Assembly (NCBI GenBank): GCA_020025775.1
Contig: JAHHRN010000004.1
Span: 153,920-217,919 of the forward strand
Source of the DNA: Acutalibacter sp.
GTDB taxonomy: Bacteria; Bacillota; Clostridia; Oscillospirales; Acutalibacteraceae
Direction of reading: 5' to 3'
Length of the DNA stretch: 64,000 nt
The notes below the pieces were generated by a model that made no database searches, was not told the origin of the DNA, and worked only from the letters and a program-made list of their open reading frames with translations. How positions within the stretch are numbered: position 1 is the first letter of the stretch; each line of letters starts with the position of its first letter. Position numbers and translations under genes: made by a program. Positions 1 to 8,492 of this stretch are shown one piece after another.

Positions 1-1060
1 AATCGCGATAGATGTCCTCGCCGATATACGAGAGCAAAAGTTTGGCTTCTGTTTTCGTCTTTGGTGCGTTGAGGTCGTGAACCGCAATGCGCGACGTTAC
101 CATCCGAATGGTTTTATTATCATAGCGCAGACGCTTTAAAATAGGCTCTACAAGCTCTGCACTGACTTTTTGGTGCCCTTTAAAATGCGAAACTCCGTTG
201 GTATCGGTGGTTTTGCACTTCGGCTTTCCGAAATCGTGGAAAAACATAATGAGCCGAAAATGCGGCGTAGGCGCAATACTTTCGGTTGCCACAAGCGTGT
301 GCTCAAAGACATCGTAGCAGTGGTAGGGGGTATCCTGCCGACAGCCGATGAGCGGGGTGAGCTCGGGGATGAAAACCTCAATCACCTCGTGAAACTCTAA
401 AAGCACCTGTTTCATATATGGGGCACATAAAAGACGTGTGAATTCTTCTCTGACACGTTCTTTGGAAATTTCGAGGAGCAGAGCGCGGTTTTCCAAAATC
501 GCTTTTGCCGTTTCTTTTTCGATTTGGAATCCCAAATGCGCCGAAAAACGAAGGCCACGCAATATGCGCAGAGCGTCTTCTTTAAAGCGACGATCCGGCT
601 CACCGACGGCACGAAGCACGTGCAATTTCAAATCCTGCAAGCCGCCGCAAAGGTCAATAACGCCCTCGGTTTCGTTCCAGCACAGCGTGTTTACCGTGAA
701 GTCGCGGCGAATTACATCGTCTTTTAATTCTTTCGAAAAAGAAACCGCTTCGGGGTGGCGTGCATCTTTGTAGTCCCCGTCTGCACGAAAGGTAGTAATT
801 TCAAAGGACATGCCCTCTAAAAGCACCGTTATTGTGCCGTGCTTTTTGCCGGTTTCTATTTGTCGGCAGTCGGAAAATACCGCACTGATTTCTTCGGGAA
901 GGGCAGAGGTTGTAATGTCCCAATCCGTCGGCGCAAGCCCTAATAAGGCATCACGTACCGCGCCGCCCACGGCATAAGCTTTAAAGCCGTGTTTCTGTAA
1001 ACGCGCCAAGGCTTTTTTTAAAGCCGCCGGTGCAATTTGCGCGACTGTTTGTGACAGCAT
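1..1060 (-). CDS. cca: CCA tRNA nucleotidyltransferase (C-terminus cut by window edge)
   Basis: Adds or repairs the 3' CCA end of tRNAs from CTP and ATP. The reading frame is open from an ATG at 1060 to the left edge with no stop, so about 353 residues are visible and the C-terminus lies outside. Near the N-terminus are the nucleotidyltransferase motifs GGAVRD and DWDITT. They are followed by an RRDFTVN segment and the RNA/nucleotide-binding RFKEDALRILRGLRF helix. Later comes an HD-type FHDFGKP motif, so this is the HD-containing class II form. The SD GGAAGGAAGG precedes the ATG. The gene is divergent from the DUF896 gene and the two promoters overlap. Family assignment is secure. Whether it adds all of CCA or only part of it cannot be told from sequence. 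Confidence 0.93.
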   Translation of the reverse strand, partial: MLSQTVAQIAPAALKKALARLQKHGFKAYAVGGAVRDALLGLAPTDWDITTSALPEEISAVFSDCRQIETGKKHGTITVLLEGMSFEITTFRADGDYKDARHPEAVSFSKELKDDVIRRDFTVNTLCWNETEGVIDLCGGLQDLKLHVLRAVGEPDRRFKEDALRILRGLRFSAHLGFQIEKETAKAILENRALLLEISKERVREEFTRLLCAPYMKQVLLEFHEVIEVFIPELTPLIGCRQDTPYHCYDVFEHTLVATESIAPTPHFRLIMFFHDFGKPKCKTTDTNGVSHFKGHQKVSAELVEPILKRLRYDNKTIRMVTSRIAVHDLNAPKTKTEAKLLLSYIGEDIYRD

Positions 1061-1097
1061 AACATCCTTCCTTCCTAAAGTGAAATGATTTCATTCT

Positions 1098-1127
1098 ATT
1101 GTACCACAAAATCTTGCCTATTTACAA
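1098..1127 (-). promoter_or_regulatory. Sigma-A promoter for cca
   Basis: Read on the minus strand: TTGTAA, an 18-bp spacer, then TACAAT. It lies about 40 bp upstream of the cca start. Its -35 box overlaps the -35 box of the divergent promoter at 1121-1149. Confidence 0.55.
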
Positions 1128-1149
1128 GGTTTTAAAAATAGTCTATAAT
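1121..1149 (+). promoter_or_regulatory. Sigma-A promoter for the DUF896 gene
   Basis: TTTACA, a 17-bp spacer, then a perfect TATAAT. It lies about 30 bp upstream of the start codon, followed by the SD CTGGAGG. Confidence 0.7.
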
Positions 1150-1179
1150 AGAAAAGAAATTAAAACTGGAGGAAACGGC

Positions 1180-1392
1180 ATGACCACGGAAAGATTAGAC
1201 AGAATTAACGAGCTTGCCAAAAAGAGCAAAACACCCGAAGGCTTAACCGAAGCCGAAAAGGCTGAGCAAAAGGAGCTTCGCGAGGAATATATTGCTTCCT
1301 TTAAACGAAACCTTGTCGGTCAGCTCGACAATATTTATTTGGTGGATGAAAAGGGTAATAAGAAAAAACTCGAAAAAAAGGTGAAACAGTAA
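1180..1392 (+). CDS. DUF896 (YnzC/UPF0291) family protein
   Basis: A 70-residue soluble protein rich in lysine and glutamate. It begins MTTERLDRINELAKKSK and has the family's helical hairpin: RINELAKK, then LTEAEKAEQKELREEYI, then the basic NLVGQLDNIYLVDEKG tail. In Bacilli this family (YnzC, YneB neighbourhood) includes small SOS-linked or ribosome-linked proteins of unclear role. The ATG at 1180 is chosen because the SD TGGAGG lies 7 bases upstream; the longer frame to 1099 runs through the promoter. It has its own promoter and stands alone. No function is assigned beyond the family. Confidence 0.85.
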   Translation: MTTERLDRINELAKKSKTPEGLTEAEKAEQKELREEYIASFKRNLVGQLDNIYLVDEKGNKKKLEKKVKQ

Positions 1393-1414
1393 AATTTTCT
1401 AGGGGAAACTTTTG

Positions 1415-1490
1415 TCGGCTTTTTGAAGCGTTGGTGCGTTTTAGAATAAAAGGGATAGAAAACGCGTCAGGGTGGGCTCCCGAAAGCCGA
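1415..1490 (+). promoter_or_regulatory. Structured leader RNA candidate upstream of the lipoprotein gene
   Basis: The outer stem TCGGCTTT (1415-1422) pairs perfectly with AAAGCCGA (1483-1490). It encloses a second perfect stem, GCGTTTT (1436-1442) with AAAACGC (1459-1465). The nested stems lie about 60 bases upstream of the lipoprotein start. I do not recognise a known riboswitch class. Confidence 0.35.
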
Positions 1491-1513
1491 AGGAGTATAA
1501 ATTAAAAATAAAA

Positions 1514-1531
1514 GGCATACAGCTGTATGCC
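1514..1531. promoter_or_regulatory. Perfect 18-bp palindrome just upstream of the lipoprotein SD
   Basis: GGCATACAGCTGTATGCC is a perfect palindrome ending about 5 bases before the GAGAGGG SD of the lipoprotein gene. It could be a repressor operator or an RNA hairpin next to the ribosome binding site. Confidence 0.45.
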
Positions 1532-1549
1532 AAAGAGAGGGAAAAACAA

Positions 1550-2416
1550 ATGAATATGATCTTGAAGCGCATGGGTGCAATTTTACTTTGCGCCGCACTG
1601 GTGATGAGCTTTGCCTCCTGTGGTAAGAAAAACGCAGAAGAGGAAACAACACTCGCACCGGAAACCACAGCAGAGACCGTTACGGAGGAGCCGACTACAG
1701 AAGAGCCGACCACCGAAGAAACAACCGCAGAGCCTACAACGGTGAAAAAGACATCTTCCGATGCCAAGAAATCGTCGAATAATAAATCCAAGCAAAACAA
1801 CAATTCTAAGAAAGACAGCAATTCCTCGAAGTCTTCTGCGGATGCTTCTATGCTGTCCGCTTCCGGAAAACCACTTCCGCCCAAAAAGCAAAAGCCGCGC
1901 CGAAACACGAAAGCGGTTCAGCCGATATTTTCTGAAAACGCGACCGGTCCCGTATACGAGGGTAGTCAAAGTAAAGGCCTTTGCGATGTCTTCGATGGCT
2001 CTCTAGACATCAATACAGACAGCCTTTTCCCTTATCCGCATCGTATGGAAATTAGAGGTTGCTCATTAGATTTAATCTGTGTTTTTTATCCGGATGGGGA
2101 TGTTTGCACGTATGCAGAAATTACCAATTTGGACGCTGTTTATAACAGCTGTGTGGAGTCCCTCGAAGATGTTGCCCACTTGGAACAAAGAGAAGTAACA
2201 CCGGAAATGAGAAGTGAATATGAAGCGGCGGCAAAATCTTTTACCGATGCGCTGAAAAATGCCTTCCCGACTTCCGAAACGCTGAAATATACGGTTTCCG
2301 GAAACACCATTCATTATTCCGACGGTTCCTCCGAGCAGTTTAAGGTGTATCAAAACGGTTTGGTTTTAACGGATGAATACGGCAGCATGTATTTATCTCG
2401 TATGAAATATAAATAA
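1550..2416 (+). CDS. Lipoprotein with a Thr/Glu-rich linker, unknown function
   Basis: A predicted 288-residue membrane-anchored lipoprotein. The N-terminus MNMILKRMGAILLCAALVM leads to the lipobox SFASC, so the mature protein begins at Cys-24 or so. A low-complexity linker follows, first repeats of EEPTTEEPTT type, then a Ser/Lys/Asn-rich stretch. The C-terminal half is folded, with no motif I recognise. The ATG at 1550 is chosen because the signal peptide starts there and SD GAGAGGG precedes it; the frame stays open further upstream but runs through the leader. The linker suggests a domain held away from the membrane across the wall. Neighbours give no clue. It is followed by a strong terminator. 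Confidence 0.8.
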   Translation: MNMILKRMGAILLCAALVMSFASCGKKNAEEETTLAPETTAETVTEEPTTEEPTTEETTAEPTTVKKTSSDAKKSSNNKSKQNNNSKKDSNSSKSSADASMLSASGKPLPPKKQKPRRNTKAVQPIFSENATGPVYEGSQSKGLCDVFDGSLDINTDSLFPYPHRMEIRGCSLDLICVFYPDGDVCTYAEITNLDAVYNSCVESLEDVAHLEQREVTPEMRSEYEAAAKSFTDALKNAFPTSETLKYTVSGNTIHYSDGSSEQFKVYQNGLVLTDEYGSMYLSRMKYK

Positions 2417-2494
2417 GCCACTTTTAAAGATAGATTCAGATAAAAAACGGTCGGATTCCTTGAAAATTATAAGGAACAACGTGCGAGAACCAAG

Positions 2495-2522
2495 ATGCTC
2501 CCTTGACTGGGAGCATTTTTTT
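2495..2522 (+). terminator. Intrinsic terminator after the lipoprotein gene
   Basis: Perfect 8-bp stem ATGCTCCC/GGGAGCAT with loop TTGACT, followed by a run of T. The loop doubles as a possible -35 box for the next gene. Confidence 0.85.
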
Positions 2523-2532
2523 GTGTTAAAAT
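2503..2532 (+). promoter_or_regulatory. Probable promoter for the topoisomerase operon, overlapping the terminator
   Basis: TTGACT (the terminator loop), an 18-bp spacer, then TAAAAT. It lies about 60 bases upstream of the parE-like start. Confidence 0.5.
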
Positions 2533-2589
2533 AAAGAATAGTGTTTAGAGAAATGTTAAAAAGTATATGCAAAGGACGGAGTAAAATCC

Positions 2590-4578
2590 ATGGCTAAAAA
2601 AGCAGAATACACAGAAGAAAGTATATCTCAATTAAAAGGTGCAGACAGAGTCCGCAAGCGCCCAGCTGTTATTTTCGGCTCGGACGGTATGGACGGCTGT
2701 TCTCATTCCGTGTTTGAAATTCTTTCGAATTCTATCGACGAAGCACGAGAGGGACACGGTAATGAAATCATCGTTACGAGATTTTTAGACAAATCCGTGC
2801 AGGTGCAGGACTTCGGTCGAGGCATCCCGATGGATTACAATGAAAACGAGCAACGCTATAACTGGGAACTCGTGTTCTGTGAGCTGTATGCAGGCGGTAA
2901 ATACAATACCAATTCCGGCGGCAGTTATGAATATTCCTTAGGCCTTAACGGCCTCGGTCTTTGCGCTACGCAGTACGCTTCTGAATTTATGGAAGCGGAA
3001 ATCTTCAAAAACGGTACACGCTACGAGATGCACTTTAAGTCCGGCGAACCCGACGGCGATTTAATCAAAGAGCCTTGCTCCAAGAAAAAAACGGGTACCA
3101 GAATCCACTGGAAACCCGATTTAAAGGTATTTACTGATATTAATATTCCGCTCGAATACTATCAGGAAACGATTAAACGCCAGTCCGTTGTCAACGAGGG
3201 CGTGCGCTTCCTTCTGCGTAATGAAACCGCGAAAGGCGAGTTCGAGGAGTTCGAATACCTCTATGAAAACGGTATTACCGACTATGTAAAGGAATTTGTA
3301 GCCGATGCCGAAACGCTTTCCGACGTCCAGTTCTGGGAAACCGAACGCAAGGGTCGAGACAGAGCGGACAAGCCCGAATACAAACTCAAAATCAATGCGG
3401 CACTTTGCTTCTCCAATAAAAAGCAGAAGATTGAGTATTACCATAACTCGAGCTTCTTAGAGCATGGCGGCGCACCCGAAAAGGCCGTTAAAAGTGCTTT
3501 CGTGTCGCAGGTCGATGCCTATTTAAAGGCGAACAACAAATACTTAAAGAGCGATAACAAAATCAATTTCCAAGATGTCGAGGATTGTCTCGTTCTCGTG
3601 ATTTCTTCGTTCTCTACGCAGACCTCCTACGAGAACCAGACCAAAAAGGCGATTACCAACAAGTTTATCCAAGAGGCGATGACCGACTTCTTCAAGCATC
3701 AGTTGGAGGTTTATTTCCTCGAAAATCCCTTGGAAGCGGAAAAAATCGCCGGTCAGATGCTCATTAATATGCGTTCGCGTATTAAGGCGGAAACGACCAG
3801 ACTCAATATTAAAAAGACCCTGCAAACTAGCAGTGACTTTACCAACCGTGTAGAGAAATTCGTCGATTGTCGTTCTAAAAACGTGGAAGAAAGAGAAATC
3901 TTCATCGTGGAAGGCGATTCGGCTCTCGGTGCCTGTAAGCAGGCGCGTGACAGTGCGTTCCAGGCGATTATCCCCGTAAGAGGTAAGATTTTGAACTGCT
4001 TAAAGGCAGAATACAATAAGATTTTCAAAAGCGATATTATTGTCGATTTAATTAAGGTGCTCGGCTGCGGCATTGAGGTCGAGGGCAAGAAAAACAAAGA
4101 TTTTGCCACCTTTAACCTTGATAATTTGCGCTGGAATAAGGTTATCATCTGTACCGATGCGGATGTCGACGGCTTCCAGATTCGAACCCTTATCCTCACC
4201 ATGATTTATAGACTCATGCCTACCTTAATTAAAGAGGGCAAGGTCTATATTGCGGAATCTCCGCTTTACGAAATCACCTTAAAAGACGAAACCTGGTTCT
4301 GCTATACCGAAAAGGAAAAGCAGGAGGTTCTCGACCAAATCGGCGACAAAAAGCCGTCGATTCAGCGTTCTAAGGGTCTTGGTGAAAACCAAGCGGATAT
4401 GATGTGGCTCACCACCATGAACCCGAAAACCAGACGTCTTATCAAAGTTATGCCCGACTATAATCCCGAGGATGTTAGCGACAAGTTTGACCTTCTCCTC
4501 GGCGATAACTTACAGGGCAGAAAAGAACACATTGCAGAAAACGGCCACCTCTATTTAGAGCTTGCCGATATTTCTTAA
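2590..4578 (+). CDS. parE: Type IIA topoisomerase subunit B (divergent ParE/GyrB-like)
   Basis: ATPase subunit of an ATP-dependent DNA topoisomerase, 662 residues. It has a GHKL ATPase domain (SNSIDEA near residue 50, DFGRGIP near 75), a transducer with the QTK loop, and a C-terminal Toprim domain with EGDSALGACKQARDSAF, PVRGKILN and DADVDGFQIRTLILT. Compared with usual GyrB/ParE it is divergent: the lid motif normally GLHGVGASVVNALS reads GLNGLGLCATQYAS, and EGDSAGG reads EGDSALG. Length and the absence of a large insertion fit ParE. Strong SD (GGACGGAG) and own promoter. The A subunit follows 16 bases later. It is more likely the topo IV or a paralogous topoisomerase than the main gyrase, which is not in this window. 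Confidence 0.85.
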   Translation: MAKKAEYTEESISQLKGADRVRKRPAVIFGSDGMDGCSHSVFEILSNSIDEAREGHGNEIIVTRFLDKSVQVQDFGRGIPMDYNENEQRYNWELVFCELYAGGKYNTNSGGSYEYSLGLNGLGLCATQYASEFMEAEIFKNGTRYEMHFKSGEPDGDLIKEPCSKKKTGTRIHWKPDLKVFTDINIPLEYYQETIKRQSVVNEGVRFLLRNETAKGEFEEFEYLYENGITDYVKEFVADAETLSDVQFWETERKGRDRADKPEYKLKINAALCFSNKKQKIEYYHNSSFLEHGGAPEKAVKSAFVSQVDAYLKANNKYLKSDNKINFQDVEDCLVLVISSFSTQTSYENQTKKAITNKFIQEAMTDFFKHQLEVYFLENPLEAEKIAGQMLINMRSRIKAETTRLNIKKTLQTSSDFTNRVEKFVDCRSKNVEEREIFIVEGDSALGACKQARDSAFQAIIPVRGKILNCLKAEYNKIFKSDIIVDLIKVLGCGIEVEGKKNKDFATFNLDNLRWNKVIICTDADVDGFQIRTLILTMIYRLMPTLIKEGKVYIAESPLYEITLKDETWFCYTEKEKQEVLDQIGDKKPSIQRSKGLGENQADMMWLTTMNPKTRRLIKVMPDYNPEDVSDKFDLLLGDNLQGRKEHIAENGHLYLELADIS

Positions 4579-4594
4579 GAAGGAGGGGAACAAG

Positions 4595-6841
4595 ATGCCG
4601 AGAAAAACCAAACGTGTCGCAGAACACAAGGAAGAAGAAAACTTAAACGCGCATATTTCCGGCGCGGGCGACGTTGTTCAGCAGTATATTACCGATACGC
4701 TCGAAACGAACTATATGCCTTACGCTATGAGTGTTATCATGTCGCGTGCTATCCCTGAAATCGACGGCTTCAAGCCCTCTCACCGTAAGCTTTTATACAC
4801 CATGTATAAAATGGGACTTTTAAACGGCGGCACCATTAAATCCGCCAATATCGTTGGTCGAACCATGCAACTCAATCCGCACGGTGATGCACCGATTTAC
4901 GAAACCATGATTCGTTTGGCACGTGGTAATGAGTCCCTTTTGCACCCTTACGTCCAGTCAAAGGGTAACTTCGGTAAATCCTATTCTAAAAATATGGCGT
5001 ATGCGGCTTCCCGTTATACCGAGGCAAAGCTCGAACCCATTGCGGCAGAGCTTTTTGCCGATATTGATAAGGATACCGTGGATTTCGTTCCAAACTACGA
5101 TAATACCATGATGGAGCCGACACTCTTGCCCGTAACCTTCCCGTCCGTGCTCGTCAATGCGAATACGGGTATCGCGGTTGGTATGGCGTCCTCGATTGCT
5201 TCCTTTAACTTAGAAGAAATCTGCGAAGCGACCAAAATGCTGATTCGCGACAGCGAAGCGGACATCAGCGATGTTGTCAAAGCCCCCGATTTTGTTGGCG
5301 GCGGTCAGATTGTCTATGATGAAGACAAGATGAAAGAGATTTTAAGAACCGGTAGAGGCAGCTTCAAGGTTCGCTCGAAATATATTTACGACAAGCCCAA
5401 CAACTGCATTGATGTTGTCGAAATCCCGCCCACCACCACGAGTGAAGCGATTATCGACAAGATTATTGAAAAGGTTAAGGCAGGCACTGCAAGAGAAATC
5501 TCCGACGTGCGTGACGAAACCGATAAGCGCGGTCTTAAAATCACCATTGACTTAAAGCGCGGCACAGACCCCGAAAAGCTGATGCGTAAGCTCTTTAAGT
5601 CCACTCCCTTAGAGGATTCCTTCTCCTGCAACTTCAACGTTCTGATTGCCGGTGTACCGCGTGTTTTGGGCGTTCGTGACTTGCTTCTCGAATGGATTGC
5701 CTTCAGAACCGAATGCGTGCGCCGCAGAGTGTTCTTCGAGCTTTCCAAAGCGAAGGATAAGCTTCACCTCTTAGAAGGTCTCCAAAGCATTCTTTTGGAT
5801 ATTGACAAAGCCATTCAAATCGTGCGTTCCACCGAAGAAGAATCTGAGGTAGTGCCGAACTTGATGATTGGCTTCGGCATTGATAAAATCCAGGCGGAAT
5901 ATGTTGCAGAATTAAAACTGCGCCACTTAAATCGTGAATACATCTTAAAGCGCACCGCCGATATTGAGGCTCTGCGCGAGAGCATTGCCGAAATGGAAGA
6001 AATCCTCAAGAGCCGTGCTAAGATTTCTAAGATTATTGTCGGCGAGCTCGATAATGTTATTAAGAAATATAAACAGCCCAGAAAAACAGAAATCCTCTAT
6101 CTCAGCGAGAAAGAGGAAGAGGCAGAAGCGAATATCGAAGAAGTGCCCGATTATCCCGTACACTTATTCTTTACCCGCGAGGGCTATTTCAAAAAGATTA
6201 CGCCTCAGTCTTACCGCATGAGCAGTGACCAAAAGTTGAAAGAGGGCGACGAGGTTGTTGAGAGCTTTGAAGCAACCAATAATACCGAGCTTCTCTTCTT
6301 TACCGACCAGTGTCAGGTCTATAAGGCAAAGGCTTCCGATTTTGAGGATACCAAGGCGAGTGTCATGGGTGACTTCGTAGCCTCCAACCTGCAAATGGAC
6401 CCCGGCGAATTGCCCGTTTATATGGCGATTACAACCGATTATAAGGGCTATATGCTCTTCTTCTTCGAGAATGGTAAATTGGCGAAAGTAGACCTTTCGG
6501 CTTACGAAACCAAGACCAACCGCAAAAAGCTCATCAAAGCCTATTGCAATAAGTTCCCGATTACCGCGATTCACCAAATTGCAGAGGATGGGGAATTTGT
6601 CTTAAAATCCACCGCAGGCAGACATCTTCTTTTGAATACGGGCGCAATTACCCCGAAAACCACCAAGGATACACAGGGTGTTGCCGTCATGACCTTTAAG
6701 AAGGGTCACAGACTTGCCGAGGTGCATCCCTTTACCGAGGGTGAATTTGTAAAACCGGCTCGCTACAGAACCCGTTCCCTGCCGGCCGCCGGTGCTCTGC
6801 TTTCCATGGAAGACAGCGGCGAGCAAATGAGCTTGATTTAA
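4595..6841 (+). CDS. parC: Type IIA topoisomerase subunit A (divergent ParC/GyrA-like)
   Basis: DNA breakage-reunion subunit, 748 residues. The winged-helix core has the catalytic tyrosine in AASRYTEAKL and the quinolone-region segment HGDAPIYETMIRLA. A coiled-coil tower follows, then a short C-terminal region. I see no GyrA box (QRRGGKG type) in that region, which argues for decatenation (topo IV-like) over negative supercoiling. The ATG at 4595 is chosen over the longer frame at 4562 because AAGGAGGGG lies just upstream and the earlier codons overlap the B gene. The HGDAPIYE segment differs from the usual HGDSAIYD/E: alanine replaces the serine often linked to quinolone sensitivity, and proline follows it, so intrinsic quinolone resistance is possible but unproven. 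Confidence 0.86.
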   Translation: MPRKTKRVAEHKEEENLNAHISGAGDVVQQYITDTLETNYMPYAMSVIMSRAIPEIDGFKPSHRKLLYTMYKMGLLNGGTIKSANIVGRTMQLNPHGDAPIYETMIRLARGNESLLHPYVQSKGNFGKSYSKNMAYAASRYTEAKLEPIAAELFADIDKDTVDFVPNYDNTMMEPTLLPVTFPSVLVNANTGIAVGMASSIASFNLEEICEATKMLIRDSEADISDVVKAPDFVGGGQIVYDEDKMKEILRTGRGSFKVRSKYIYDKPNNCIDVVEIPPTTTSEAIIDKIIEKVKAGTAREISDVRDETDKRGLKITIDLKRGTDPEKLMRKLFKSTPLEDSFSCNFNVLIAGVPRVLGVRDLLLEWIAFRTECVRRRVFFELSKAKDKLHLLEGLQSILLDIDKAIQIVRSTEEESEVVPNLMIGFGIDKIQAEYVAELKLRHLNREYILKRTADIEALRESIAEMEEILKSRAKISKIIVGELDNVIKKYKQPRKTEILYLSEKEEEAEANIEEVPDYPVHLFFTREGYFKKITPQSYRMSSDQKLKEGDEVVESFEATNNTELLFFTDQCQVYKAKASDFEDTKASVMGDFVASNLQMDPGELPVYMAITTDYKGYMLFFFENGKLAKVDLSAYETKTNRKKLIKAYCNKFPITAIHQIAEDGEFVLKSTAGRHLLLNTGAITPKTTKDTQGVAVMTFKKGHRLAEVHPFTEGEFVKPARYRTRSLPAAGALLSMEDSGEQMSLI

Positions 6842-6863
6842 TTTTTCGAAAATCAAATAAAAC

Positions 6864-6897
6864 AAAAGACCGTTTCATAAAGCGAAACGGTCTTTTT
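6864..6897. terminator. Bidirectional terminator between parC and fucosidase genes
   Basis: Stem AAAAGACCGTTTC pairs with GAAACGGTCTTTT around a short loop. T runs on the plus side and A runs on the minus side allow termination of both convergent units. Confidence 0.8.
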
Positions 6898-6933
6898 ATT
6901 TTTTGAAAATTTATTGGGAAAAGGGGAACAGTC

Positions 6934-8481
6934 TTATTTTGCTTTTTGTTCCTGCTTTTCCTGTTTCTTTTTCATCTGCTTTTCCCAAATTCTCGTTTGG
7001 AAGGTGCGAATATTCTTGTTCAGACGCTTCACGGCCTGCTCAAAAGCAGAGAATTTCGGCACGCCGCCGTTTTCTTCGTAAACTTCTAAACGCTCGAGAT
7101 GCGGCGTACTGCGGCATTCGCTGATTTTTAAGCGCAAGCCGTCTGCCTTTATGGCATCGAACAGGGCAATTTTCTTAAAGCCGATGACGGTGCCTTCATA
7201 GATTTTCTGTTCTTTATCGCCCAAACGCGCATATAAAGCGAATTTTTCCACACGCTGAGAGAAGTCGCACTGCTCCTTCAAAACCACCTTGTCCATAAAG
7301 GCAGGGGCTTGGAATTTCAATTCCATGTTATACTGTGCGGCTTCTGCTTTTGGTGCATAGCAGGTGTTGTCTTTTTCTAAGCAGTTTTCGGGCGAGAAGC
7401 CGTCCTCTGCGGGGTCAGCGGTAACCGATGCAACGGAAACCGGCTTTGCAAAGGCATTTTGCAGTGCGGCACCGACCTCCTGCATCCGCTTTACATCGCC
7501 CTTAGCCAAAAGACCGTCTTTATTTGGCGGTACATTTAAAAGAAGCAGGCTGTTGCCACCGACAGCGGTGTAATAGATATGTAACAGATTTTTTAAAGAA
7601 CGGATGGCGTGGTCTTGTGTTTTGTGGTAAAACCAGCCGGGACGAATGGAAACATCTACTTCAGAAGGATACCAAATGAAATGGTCATGTCCCTCTAAAA
7701 CTTTGCGACTGCCGAGGTCTTCGGCTTGGCAGTCCAGGCTCTGCATTTTCTGCCCGTCCTCATCCTGTTGGGATTTTGCGGCGATATTTTGGGTGTCAAA
7801 CTGGAAGTCGGGCACAACATTCCATTCGCTTTCTCTGGCATAACCGCCTTCGTTGCCGACCCAGCGAATATCCGGTCCGCAGTTAGAAATGCAGGCGTTG
7901 GGCTGTAACTTACGCACGGTGGCGTAAATTCTCTCGAAATCATAGACCTGCTTTTCCTTGCCGTCCATGTAAGAGCCGCAAGCACCGTCGAGCCATACGC
8001 AGAAAATTTCTCCGTAATTGGTTAAAAGCTCCGTTAACTGGCGGATATAAAAATCATTGTATTGCGGCGTACCGTAATATTCACTGTTTCTGTCCCAAGG
8101 GGAAAGGTAGATGCCGAATTTGAGGCCGTATTTTCTACAGGAATCGCTGACCTCTCTTACCACGTCGCCCTTGCCGTTTTTGTAAGGACTGTTTTTAACA
8201 GAATATTCTGTCGTTTCGGTCGGCCAAAGGCAAAAACCGTCGTGATGCTTACAGGTCAAAATAACGCCCTTTGCACCGGCAGCCTTAGCCGTTTCAATCC
8301 ACTGGTCGGTGTTTTGATTTTTGGGATTAAATATAGCAGGGGAGGCCTTGCCATCGCCCCATTCTTTTCCCGTGAAGGTGTTGGTGCCATAGTGGAAAAA
8401 GATGTTGAATCCCATTTCCTGATACGTTTTTTGCCGCTCTGAAGGAACTGTTGCAATATAGAGCGAAATGTTTTCTGCCAT
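6934..8481 (-). CDS. Alpha-L-fucosidase, GH29 family
   Basis: Removes alpha-linked L-fucose from glycans by a retaining mechanism. 515 residues with no signal peptide, so probably intracellular and acting on imported oligosaccharides. GH29 landmarks: the N-terminal GFNIFFHYGTNTFTG strand, the substrate-pocket KHHDGFCLWPT motif, YLSPWDR, and the nucleophile aspartate in VWLDGACG. A C-terminal beta-sandwich-like region follows (residues ~350-470) and the protein ends in a Lys/Gln-rich tail. A GTG three codons upstream is possible, but the ATG at 8481 has AGAGGTGG five bases before it and is preferred. It lies 11 bases downstream of ligA on the same strand, an unusual pairing that may be transcriptional read-through only. 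Confidence 0.9.
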   Translation of the reverse strand: MAENISLYIATVPSERQKTYQEMGFNIFFHYGTNTFTGKEWGDGKASPAIFNPKNQNTDQWIETAKAAGAKGVILTCKHHDGFCLWPTETTEYSVKNSPYKNGKGDVVREVSDSCRKYGLKFGIYLSPWDRNSEYYGTPQYNDFYIRQLTELLTNYGEIFCVWLDGACGSYMDGKEKQVYDFERIYATVRKLQPNACISNCGPDIRWVGNEGGYARESEWNVVPDFQFDTQNIAAKSQQDEDGQKMQSLDCQAEDLGSRKVLEGHDHFIWYPSEVDVSIRPGWFYHKTQDHAIRSLKNLLHIYYTAVGGNSLLLLNVPPNKDGLLAKGDVKRMQEVGAALQNAFAKPVSVASVTADPAEDGFSPENCLEKDNTCYAPKAEAAQYNMELKFQAPAFMDKVVLKEQCDFSQRVEKFALYARLGDKEQKIYEGTVIGFKKIALFDAIKADGLRLKISECRSTPHLERLEVYEENGGVPKFSAFEQAVKRLNKNIRTFQTRIWEKQMKKKQEKQEQKAK

Positions 8482-8492
8482 GATTACCACCT

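Noticed and set aside
1486..1496. GCCGAAGGAG, as in the core of glycine riboswitches
   Set aside because: The rest of the glycine aptamer (the paired GGAGAG and CTCTCAGG-type segments) is absent and the downstream gene is not glycine-related.
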